Shown here piece after piece: positions 1-5,969 of a stretch of 12,308 nucleotides of DNA. Position numbers and translations under genes: made by a program. The notes beneath the pieces are model-generated. The model was not told where the DNA came from. It made no database searches and saw only the letters and a program-made list of their open reading frames with translations. The DNA comes from an uncultured Alistipes sp. (GTDB taxonomy: Bacteria; Bacteroidota; Bacteroidia; Bacteroidales; Rikenellaceae), in contig CAUHCL010000063.1 in the NCBI GenBank assembly GCA_959604655.1, forward strand, positions 1 to 12,308, read 5' to 3'. Within the stretch, counting starts at the first letter, position 1. Each line of letters starts with the position of its first letter.

Positions 1-390
1 GGTGTCCGACACGAAGTGCATGTAGCGCGGCGAGGTGAGGCGCGTGATGCGTCCCTTCTCCTTGAACGTGCCGAGGTCGACGGCGAAGACCACGTGCGAG
101 TTGTTCACGACGATCCAGCCCGTGTCGCCGTGCACCGTCATCGACTGCGCCACGTCGCCCAGCCGCATGGCGTTGGCTCGGTAGAACACCTCGTTCTCGA
201 CCCGTTCCGCGACGGGATCGTAATACGACAGCGTGGCGTTGCCGTACTGGAAATTGCCTTCGTTGATTATGAACAGCCCCGATCCGAGGGCCGAGAAATC
301 CTCCTCCGATCCGTAATCCCACTTCATGCAGCCGCCGAGCAGCAGCGCCGCGGCGAAGGCGGCAGCCATATGTCTCGTCACCGCCATCAT
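1..390 (-). CDS. Surface lipoprotein, YncE/DUF5074-like beta-propeller (BtuG-like), 3' end outside window
   Basis: Only the first 130 codons are present; the frame stays open to the window edge. The start is the ATG that overlaps the preceding gene's stop as ATGA, which suggests translational coupling. A short signal peptide with an arginine at residue 6 and a hydrophobic stretch ends in a lipobox (LLGGC, Cys21), so this should be a lipoprotein. After it come GLFIINEGNF, ATLSYYDP and GWIVVNNSHVVFAVDL, the pattern of YncE/DUF5074 seven-bladed propellers. In Bacteroides, surface lipoproteins of this kind (BtuG) bind cobalamin and hand it to the TonB-dependent transporter BtuB. That role is inferred here from fold-like motifs plus the cobalamin riboswitch upstream of the operon; BtuB itself is not in view. 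A further in-frame ATG at 369 is less likely because it would drop the only N-terminal arginine. Confidence 0.75.
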   Translation of the reverse strand, partial: MMAVTRHMAAAFAAALLLGGCMKWDYGSEEDFSALGSGLFIINEGNFQYGNATLSYYDPVAERVENEVFYRANAMRLGDVAQSMTVHGDTGWIVVNNSHVVFAVDLGTFKEKGRITRLTSPRYMHFVSDT

Positions 391-2111
391 CGGCCCGCGC
401 TTTCGTCGAATATGCCGACCACCTCGGTCGACACCTCGCCCAGAACTCCCGCGCTGCCGTTGACGGCCGACTGCACCTTCACGAAATCGATGTAGCGCAA
501 ATCGGCGGGTCGGCCGTCCAGAGTCATGGCATTGCTTATCCTGAAATATGTCTTGCCGTCCTTTCTATCGGCCGTCAGATTGTCGCTGCCCGTGTTGTCG
601 GCATATCCCCATTCGTAAGGATCGTTCGACCACATATCGCCCTGCGTGGTGTTCTGCGCCAGTCGGGTGCCGTAATAGGTCTGCGATTCGCGCGGAAGCC
701 ACAGAGGATAGTAGTAGTCCTGAGAATGGAACTGCGCGAGATAGTTCACCGTGCCTCTGCCGCCCAGATTGTCGGTCCAGCGCACCGACTGCCTCGGCGC
801 CGAGGGCTTGTAGTAGGTCACGGCATACTCCTGCACGGTCTGCTCCTTGCCCGTCTCGCTGCCGCGCAGCTCGTACCACTCGTCGTCGGGGAGGCCGTTG
901 CCGTTCACGTCCTGCATCACCCACACCACCCCGGGCTCGTTGCTCGTGTCGATCTGGTTGCCCGCGACCGAAAATTCGTATCCGCCGTCATTCACGACGC
1001 TGTGGTCGAACGCCGCTATCACGTAGCCGCCGAAGCCGCCGAGCGATATTTCGAGTCCGTCGCGGATGCGGCTGCGGGCATAGTCGAGCGCCTCGGCCAC
1101 GGTGCTCTGGCCCGAATACCCCGCCTTCGCCGCGTCGTTCACGAACTGCCCGGGGGCGGGCATGAACTCCGCAACCTCGGCGGCCGCCTTACCGACGGTC
1201 GTAATGTCGCGGTCGGCCTCGCGCGGGTAGCACGTGACCTCGATTTCGCTCTCGGTCACCGATTCGGCACCCTCCGCTCCGTCGGTCACGCGGATACGCA
1301 CCTTGTATTTTCCCTCGGCCGCGGGCGTGAATGCGAACATGCGTCCGTCGCAGCCTTCGCATGGCTCGCCGTCCACATACCACGAATATTCGGGGGCTGA
1401 GACATTCGCCACCAGCGGGCGCAGGAATATGGTGCGGCCGAGCGACACGGTGCGTTTCGACGGATCGTGATCGAAGCACGAGGGTATGAAGGTTATCACG
1501 GCCTTCACGCCGTCGGTCACTTCGACCGCGATCCGCCGCTCCGACCTCCCGTCGCCGTTGGCGGCGGTGAAGAGCAGGGTGTGCGCGCCGATCTCGGAAT
1601 GTCTGAACGTATAGTCCTTCTCGGTCGACACGGGCTCCTTGCCGCCGTCGAGATACCATGCGTACGACGGAGCATCCTCGCTCTGCACCTCGGGCTCGAA
1701 GCGATATTCGTGTCCCGCAGCCACGGCTATGCCCTCGGCGGGAATGTCGAGCGCTATTACGGGCGGCATGAGCTCGTCCACGTCGATCCGCAGCTCCTCC
1801 TCCGCGCGGCCGTAGCGGTTCTCGACGCGCAGGGTGACGTACACCGTCCCCGCCTCGGCGAACACATACTCGAATACGGGGCGGTCCGACACCGTCGCGC
1901 CATCGATGATCCATGCGAACGAGGCTCCCTCACCGTTCTTCACCTTAGGGGTCACGGTGACGCTTCGGCCCGCCTTGGCGGCGTATATTCCCGTTTCGGA
2001 GTCGAACGCGATTACGGGGGCGAGGTCCTCTTCGACGATCACGCCGTCCTTGTTGCAGGCGAACAGTGTCATGAGTGCGATTATGACGGACAAATTCAGC
2101 AGTCGTTTCAT
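387..2111 (-). CDS. PKD/Ig-like repeat cell-surface lipoprotein under cobalamin riboswitch control
   Basis: A 574-residue protein. Residues 1-19 are a lipoprotein signal peptide with lipobox LFAC (Cys19), followed by an acidic stretch (KDGVIVEED) that resembles the export signals of Bacteroidetes surface lipoproteins. Three tandem PKD/Ig-like beta-sandwich repeats follow at about 31-111, 116-199 and 203-294, each with the repeating pattern of a W-Y/I-x-D-G turn (AWIIDG, AWYLDG, SWYVDG). The C-terminal part (about 300-574) is a separate domain with GGFGGYVIAAFDHSV and DVNGNGLPDDEW (401-412), an acidic loop that looks able to bind calcium. I cannot assign a catalytic function; similar proteins sit beside BtuG-type propellers and B12 transporters in Bacteroidetes. 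It is the first gene after the riboswitch and overlaps the next gene by ATGA. Inferred role: surface cobalamin binding or assembly of the uptake complex. Confidence 0.85.
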   Translation of the reverse strand: MKRLLNLSVIIALMTLFACNKDGVIVEEDLAPVIAFDSETGIYAAKAGRSVTVTPKVKNGEGASFAWIIDGATVSDRPVFEYVFAEAGTVYVTLRVENRYGRAEEELRIDVDELMPPVIALDIPAEGIAVAAGHEYRFEPEVQSEDAPSYAWYLDGGKEPVSTEKDYTFRHSEIGAHTLLFTAANGDGRSERRIAVEVTDGVKAVITFIPSCFDHDPSKRTVSLGRTIFLRPLVANVSAPEYSWYVDGEPCEGCDGRMFAFTPAAEGKYKVRIRVTDGAEGAESVTESEIEVTCYPREADRDITTVGKAAAEVAEFMPAPGQFVNDAAKAGYSGQSTVAEALDYARSRIRDGLEISLGGFGGYVIAAFDHSVVNDGGYEFSVAGNQIDTSNEPGVVWVMQDVNGNGLPDDEWYELRGSETGKEQTVQEYAVTYYKPSAPRQSVRWTDNLGGRGTVNYLAQFHSQDYYYPLWLPRESQTYYGTRLAQNTTQGDMWSNDPYEWGYADNTGSDNLTADRKDGKTYFRISNAMTLDGRPADLRYIDFVKVQSAVNGSAGVLGEVSTEVVGIFDESAGR

Positions 2112-2125
2112 TGTCTTAAAATTTT

Positions 2126-2146
2126 ATCGTGCGTTTTACGCTCGAT
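2126..2146 (-). promoter_or_regulatory. Hairpin in the 5' leader just before the PKD lipoprotein start
   Basis: A dyad (ATCG-T-GCGT, 3-base loop, ACGC-T-CGAT) with one internal mismatch ends 14 bases upstream of the ATG at 2111. On the transcript it is followed by an A/U-rich stretch without a clean U-run, so it does not look like an intrinsic terminator. Its position fits an expression-platform element that affects ribosome access. That function is inferred; only the dyad is seen. Confidence 0.4.
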
Positions 2147-2224
2147 TCATTTCCGCATGAGACGAATGTGAAATCCTAAGTCGAGAAGTACGATTCCGAC
2201 CCGAAACCCGCGGGATAAATCTTG

Positions 2225-2390
2225 CGTCAAGGCAGGTCTTCTGACTTCTCCTCGTTTTATCGAGCCTTCCCGACGCATAGCCAGTGGCAGAGAGACGACA
2301 AACGTTTCCATGAGGAGTTACAGCAGCAGGCACTGTTCCGGATTTACACCGGATTCCCTATTAATCGGCATCATACGGCCGAACCTTGCG
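2225..2390 (-). promoter_or_regulatory. Cobalamin riboswitch (class I aptamer)
   Basis: Read on the minus strand, the conserved blocks of the cobalamin aptamer appear in order: AATAGGGAATCCGGTGTAAA then TCCGGAACAGTGCC, GCTGCTGTAA, GCCACTGG, GGGAAGG and AGTCAGAAGACCTGCC. A closing P1 helix can be drawn between CGCAAGG (2384-2390) and CCTTGACG (2225-2232) with one bulged A. The aptamer starts at the transcription start predicted from the promoter at 2395-2425 and lies 113 bases ahead of the PKD lipoprotein start. By the known behaviour of the class, cobalamin binding would lower expression of the downstream lipoprotein genes. No U-tailed terminator is visible between aptamer and gene, so control is probably at translation. 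Exact end points are approximate. Confidence 0.95.
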
Positions 2391-2394
2391 AGGG

Positions 2395-2425
2395 CAAAAA
2401 TACTTACATAAATCCGAATAACAAA
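2395..2425 (-). promoter_or_regulatory. Bacteroidetes-type promoter for the riboswitch operon
   Basis: On the minus strand a -33 TTTG (2422-2425) is followed after 19 bases by TATTTTTG (2395-2402), an exact match to the TAnnTTTG -7 element of the Bacteroidetes primary sigma factor. The predicted transcription start (about 2388-2390) coincides with the first base of the riboswitch P1 helix, which supports both calls. The -33 box begins only 11 bases after the def stop codon. Confidence 0.85.
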
Positions 2426-2436
2426 GCGATTCCCGC

Positions 2437-3033
2437 TTAATTTTCCGCGCTTTTCATGCGGTCGATGAACAGTATGCCGCCCAGATGGTCTATCTCGTGT
2501 TGGAATATCACGGCCGTGAATCCCTCCACCGTCTCGGTGGTGTCGGCGAAGCGTTCGGTGCGGTAGCGCAGCTCGATCCGCCGCGACCTGGCCACTGAGC
2601 CGCGCACTCCGTCGACGGAGAGGCACCCCTCGGGGCCCTCCGCCATGTCGTCGGAGGCGGATACGATCTCGGGATTGATGTAGAACTCGAAAGGCTCGCC
2701 CGCCTTGTCGAAACGCTGCACCGCCACCATGCGGCGCGATATGCCGACCTGCGGGGCCGCTATCCCCACGCCCTCGTTCTGCGGGTTGCGCACCGTGGCG
2801 AGCATGCGTCGGCGCAGGACGGCGAAGTCGTCGGACTCGACGGCCTTACGATCGAGCGGGGCGGATGTACGCCGCAGAAAAAGCGAATCGTCGCGGTCGG
2901 CTATGGTCAGCACGCGCATGATCTCGCCCTCGCCGCCGTTGATGATACGCCGCTCCGCGCCGTCGAATCCTCCGCACGCCGTGGCCGCGATAACGACGCA
3001 TGCTACGGCCGATATCTCCGTGAAAAATTTCAT
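2437..3033 (-). CDS. def: Peptide deformylase family protein with a lipoprotein-type signal peptide
   Basis: With the ATG at 3033 the protein has 198 residues and starts 4 bases after the GH43 stop codon. A longer frame to 3072 would overlap that gene and place 13 residues ahead of the signal peptide, so I prefer 3033. Residues 1-20 (MKFFTEISAVACVVIAATAC) form a short signal peptide with a weak lipobox (ATAC, Cys20). The deformylase domain begins near residue 39. All three active-site motifs are intact: GVGIAAPQ (88-95), EGCLS (135-139, metal ligand Cys137) and QHEIDH (178-183, ligands His179 and His183, catalytic Glu180). Ordinary deformylases remove formyl groups from nascent proteins in the cytoplasm; this one appears to be exported, so its substrate is unknown. 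An alternative cytoplasmic start at the ATG at 2919 exists but would leave the signal-peptide-like sequence untranslated. The housekeeping enzyme is probably elsewhere in the genome. Confidence 0.88.
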   Translation of the reverse strand: MKFFTEISAVACVVIAATACGGFDGAERRIINGGEGEIMRVLTIADRDDSLFLRRTSAPLDRKAVESDDFAVLRRRMLATVRNPQNEGVGIAAPQVGISRRMVAVQRFDKAGEPFEFYINPEIVSASDDMAEGPEGCLSVDGVRGSVARSRRIELRYRTERFADTTETVEGFTAVIFQHEIDHLGGILFIDRMKSAEN

Positions 3034-3037
3034 GGCA

Positions 3038-4036
3038 CTAACGTTTTTTGAGTTCGAGCGTGTCGCCCGCATCCTCCAGTTCGAATATGCGTGCGCGTTC
3101 GGCTCCCGCGGGCGAGTTCGGGGCGTGGATCACAAGACGCAGCACGCCGTCGAATCCCGTGAATACCATGCCGTGGCCGCCGTTGCGGTTGAACAGCGGT
3201 TCGGGCTGCTGGCGCCACGGACCTGTGATGCGTCCCGTGGCCGATTCGGCTATGCCGATGGCGTATTCGCCGTTCATGAAGCTCGACCACAGCATCAGCA
3301 GCTTGCCCGTGCGGGTGCGGTAGAGGAAACATCCGTCGGTGACGTATGTCTTTTCGTCGCCCTCGCCGCTGCCCGTCGACCACGGTGCCGCCGAGGCGCG
3401 GAACAGCGTCACGGGCTGTCCCGCGGGTGCCGACAAATCCTTCTTCAGCTCCACGAGTTTCATGGCTCCGTCGCCGATCTGCACCCATTCGTGGCAGTAG
3501 ACCATATATGGGCGGCCGTTCTCGACCCACAGCGTGCCGTCGAGAGCCATCTCGTCCATAGGGGTGGCTGGCAGCTTGTCGCCGACGGGCAGGAACGGTC
3601 CTTCGGGACGCCCTGCTTCGAATATCTGCGTTCCGCGCATGGTGTAGGGCGGCATGTTGCGGTCGCGCTTCTTCCATTCGATGTCGCTGTTGAGAGTAGC
3701 GAAAAGATAGTATTTGCCCTTGTGATAATGTACCTCGGGCGCCCATACGCGGCCCGTGATCCAGTTGTCGTCGGGAACGTCGAACACCCGCACGGGACCG
3801 CTCCAGTGTTCGAGGTCGTCGCTCGTGAACACCTCCACAGCACCCTTCGGGTCGGGTCTGTCGTCGGAGCCCGTAGAGCGGTACATGTAGTAGCGGCCGC
3901 TTCGGGAATCAGCGAGGATGTAGGGGTCGCGGATGTTTATCTCGTCGAGACGCAAGGTCTTCTCCTGGGCGCGCACGGCACCTGCTGTCGCCGCGCAGAG
4001 CGCGAGCAGTAAGATTATGTTCTTCATTTTTACCAT
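3038..4036 (-). CDS. Exported glycoside hydrolase family 43-like protein
   Basis: A 332-residue protein with a cleavable signal peptide (MKNIILLLALCAATAGAVRA, cut near residue 23). The start at 4036 lies 9 bases after the beta-helix gene; the ATG at 4027 (three codons in) is equally plausible. The mature part shows the five-bladed propeller features of GH43: IRDPYI (Asp37, the usual catalytic base), VWAPEVHYHKGKYYLF (98-112), ALDGTLW (Asp166, the usual pKa-modulating position), then CHEW, LLMLWSSF and GGHGMVF. The block where many GH43 enzymes have the acid in EGP reads VTDGC (Asp234). GH43 enzymes mostly release arabinose or xylose from plant polysaccharides; the substrate here cannot be named. 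No SusC/SusD pair is in view, so this is not an obvious polysaccharide utilisation locus. It presumably acts in the periplasm with the neighbouring beta-helix protein. Confidence 0.85.
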   Translation of the reverse strand: MVKMKNIILLLALCAATAGAVRAQEKTLRLDEINIRDPYILADSRSGRYYMYRSTGSDDRPDPKGAVEVFTSDDLEHWSGPVRVFDVPDDNWITGRVWAPEVHYHKGKYYLFATLNSDIEWKKRDRNMPPYTMRGTQIFEAGRPEGPFLPVGDKLPATPMDEMALDGTLWVENGRPYMVYCHEWVQIGDGAMKLVELKKDLSAPAGQPVTLFRASAAPWSTGSGEGDEKTYVTDGCFLYRTRTGKLLMLWSSFMNGEYAIGIAESATGRITGPWRQQPEPLFNRNGGHGMVFTGFDGVLRLVIHAPNSPAGAERARIFELEDAGDTLELKKR

Positions 4037-4045
4037 GTGTTTCGT

Positions 4046-5275
4046 TTATTCGGGATCGACGGTGATGTTGTAGAACCGCTCGTCCTTGTCGACGCAGGCC
4101 GCAGCCTGCACGCGGGCGCGGGGGTTGCGCAGCGTGATCGGCCCGTCGGCCTTGTAGTTGCGCATGCGGCAGCCGAAGAGCGATACGGTGAGCGGACGGT
4201 CGCCCTCCACCAGCATGAAGTCGTCGGAGTAGCCGTCGGCCGTGAGGGCGGGATTGCCGCCCGAGAAGGCCTCGACGTTCGATATGGCGGTATGGCCGCT
4301 GCCCGTTACGACTATGGGGTGTATGCCCGTGCCGCAGCCCTTCACGTTGGCTATTATCGAGCCTTGCGCTATCTGCCAGTTGCGGTTGAACTCGCCGCCG
4401 CCGATCTTGTATATGCCTATCGTCACGCAGTCGAGATTGAAGTTGGTAAGCTGCCCGTAGGTGTCCCTGCCCAGATATATGCCGCCGTGCACGCCGAAGG
4501 TGAAGAGGTCGATCATCTGCGCGTTGTCGGTGTGGTCGATCGTGTAGGTGAACGTGGGACGGGCTATTACGCTGTCGACCACGGCGCGCGAGAAGGTTCG
4601 GCCGAAAAGGCGCATGTTGGCGGGATTGACGTGGCAGTGGAGTATGCGCGGGATGTCGTAGCAGTAGTCGACGGCTATGAACTCGCCGCCGAGAGGATAG
4701 CCGTAGCAATGCTCGAAAAGTATCTGCTCGCAGATGTTGTCGGGACGGCCGCGGAAATCCATCGCCATGTACTCGCCGTAGAAGGTCAGACACGAGAGCG
4801 TGACGCCCTGCACCGTGCGGTCGGGGCTCATGCGTATGGTGGGCGGATAGGCCACTATGCGGCTCGGGTCGTCGAACGACTGTTCGGGATACCAGAACTG
4901 TATGCCGCGCACCTGCGTCGACGACTCCACGGTGAGGAACGGCGCCTCGGCGTCGGTGATCACGAACAGCGACCCCGTGGGCGCATCCTTTTCGGGGTGT
5001 TTGGTACCGCGTCCCGTGGGGCCGTGCGCCCCCACGAGCGACACGTTCTGCCGCAGCGTTATGCCCGAGGCTATCGGGTAACCGCCCGCGGCGGGCTCGA
5101 CGTAGAGCGCGGCGCCCGATTGCGCGGCCCAATCGATCGCCTCCTGCAGGCGGTCGGCATTCTCGCGCGGCGAGTTCTCGGGCAGCACGCCGAACTCACG
5201 GATGCTCTTCATGCCCTGAGCCGATGCGGCCAAGGATGCGAAGCACAGCGCGGCGATGATTGCGAGTCGTTTCAT
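4046..5275 (-). CDS. Exported pectate-lyase/GH28-like right-handed beta-helix protein
   Basis: A 409-residue protein with a type-I signal peptide (MKRLAIIAALCFASLAASAQ, cut near residue 19). The first mature part, IREFGVLPENSPRENADRLQ followed by EAIDWAA and an ALYVEPAAGGYPI strand, is the N-terminal cap of the pectate_lyase_3 / GH28-related family: an FGV start, a helix, then the first turn of a beta-helix. The middle (about 130-350) has repeated short strands rich in I/V/F, N and G, such as VQGVTLSCLTFYG and GTGIHPIVVTGSGHTAISNV, as expected of parallel beta-helix coils. I do not see the NTD/DD/GHG/RIK signature of true polygalacturonases, so enzymatic activity is uncertain. It may be a lyase, an epimerase-like protein or a binding scaffold. 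It starts 19 bases after the HAD phosphatase and is followed after 9 bases by the GH43 gene, which suggests joint transcription and a shared glycan target. Confidence 0.75.
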   Translation of the reverse strand: MKRLAIIAALCFASLAASAQGMKSIREFGVLPENSPRENADRLQEAIDWAAQSGAALYVEPAAGGYPIASGITLRQNVSLVGAHGPTGRGTKHPEKDAPTGSLFVITDAEAPFLTVESSTQVRGIQFWYPEQSFDDPSRIVAYPPTIRMSPDRTVQGVTLSCLTFYGEYMAMDFRGRPDNICEQILFEHCYGYPLGGEFIAVDYCYDIPRILHCHVNPANMRLFGRTFSRAVVDSVIARPTFTYTIDHTDNAQMIDLFTFGVHGGIYLGRDTYGQLTNFNLDCVTIGIYKIGGGEFNRNWQIAQGSIIANVKGCGTGIHPIVVTGSGHTAISNVEAFSGGNPALTADGYSDDFMLVEGDRPLTVSLFGCRMRNYKADGPITLRNPRARVQAAACVDKDERFYNITVDPE

Positions 5276-5294
5276 GATGATATTCGTTTAACGG

Positions 5295-5969
5295 TTAGTA
5301 TTCCTTTTCTCCGAGAAGCATCCGTCCCAGTTCCTCCACCGTGGCGGCCACATGCGTAGCGCCGTGGCTCTCCAGTTCCTCGCGACTGCCGTAGCCGTAG
5401 AGCACGCCTATGGAGTCTATGCCCGCTGCCCGCGCCCCTACGATGTCGTGCCTGCGGTCGCCTATCATCACGGTGCCGTCCCTGCCGAGACCGTTCTCGC
5501 GCATGACATATTCGATCACGGCCGCCTTGTTAGGCCGAAGGTGATCGGCCGTGTCGGAGCCTATGAACAGAAAGCGGCGCGCCAGATCGAAGTGCTCCAG
5601 CACCATCTGCGCTATGGGCGAGGGCTTCGAGGTGGCCACGTAGAGGTTCATCCCCGCGGCGGCCAGACGGTCCAGCAGCGTGTCGATGCCCTCGTACATG
5701 CTATTTTCGTAGAGCCCCGTGACGTTGTAATATTCGCGGAAGTAGCCACACGCCTCGCGCGCCCGTTCCTCGGTGTACCCGTACATCTCGCGGAAGGCGT
5801 CCATCAGCGGCGGACCGATGAACTTGGTCAGCTCCCGCCTGTCGTCGGCCTCCGTTCCGCAGCGGCGCAGGGCGTGCTGCGCGGCGGTGGTGATGCCCAC
5901 GGCGGGATCGGTCAGCGTGCCGTCGAGATCCCACAACAGATTTCTATATATCTTCGGTCGGTTCATCAT
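5295..5969 (-). CDS. HAD hydrolase, phosphoglycolate phosphatase-like
   Basis: A 224-residue HAD-superfamily phosphatase with all four motifs: DLDGTLTD (Asp14 nucleophile, Asp16), the Thr/Ser of VATSKPSP (113-114), Lys148 in RPNKAAV, and MIGDRRHD (Asp171, Asp175). The helical cap between residues 20 and 90 and the FIGPPL signature are typical of the Gph/PGPase branch, which removes phosphate from 2-phosphoglycolate, a product formed when 3'-phosphoglycolate DNA ends are repaired. Other small phosphate esters are also possible. The start (ATG-ATG at 5969/5966) lies inside the end of uvrC, overlapping it by 26 bases, so the two are very likely cotranscribed and translationally coupled. The pairing with a DNA-repair gene fits a repair-linked phosphatase role but does not prove it. 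Confidence 0.88.
   Translation of the reverse strand: MMNRPKIYRNLLWDLDGTLTDPAVGITTAAQHALRRCGTEADDRRELTKFIGPPLMDAFREMYGYTEERAREACGYFREYYNVTGLYENSMYEGIDTLLDRLAAAGMNLYVATSKPSPIAQMVLEHFDLARRFLFIGSDTADHLRPNKAAVIEYVMRENGLGRDGTVMIGDRRHDIVGARAAGIDSIGVLYGYGSREELESHGATHVAATVEELGRMLLGEKEY

Noticed and set aside
2424..2438. Small hairpin AAGCG/CGCTT right after the def stop as a terminator
   Set aside because: Only five base pairs, no U-run, and it overlaps the -33 box of the next promoter; read-through from def cannot be excluded.
2222..2440. Short plus-strand open frame in the 325-base gap
   Set aside because: The same bases form the cobalamin aptamer on the other strand, which fully explains their conservation-like pattern.
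2705..4012. 435-codon plus-strand open frame across def and the GH43 gene
   Set aside because: It spans two well-supported minus-strand genes and shows no motif of its own.
4037..5359. 440-codon plus-strand open frame opposite the beta-helix gene
   Set aside because: Shadow of a gene with a signal peptide and family motifs; no motif or promoter supports the antisense frame.
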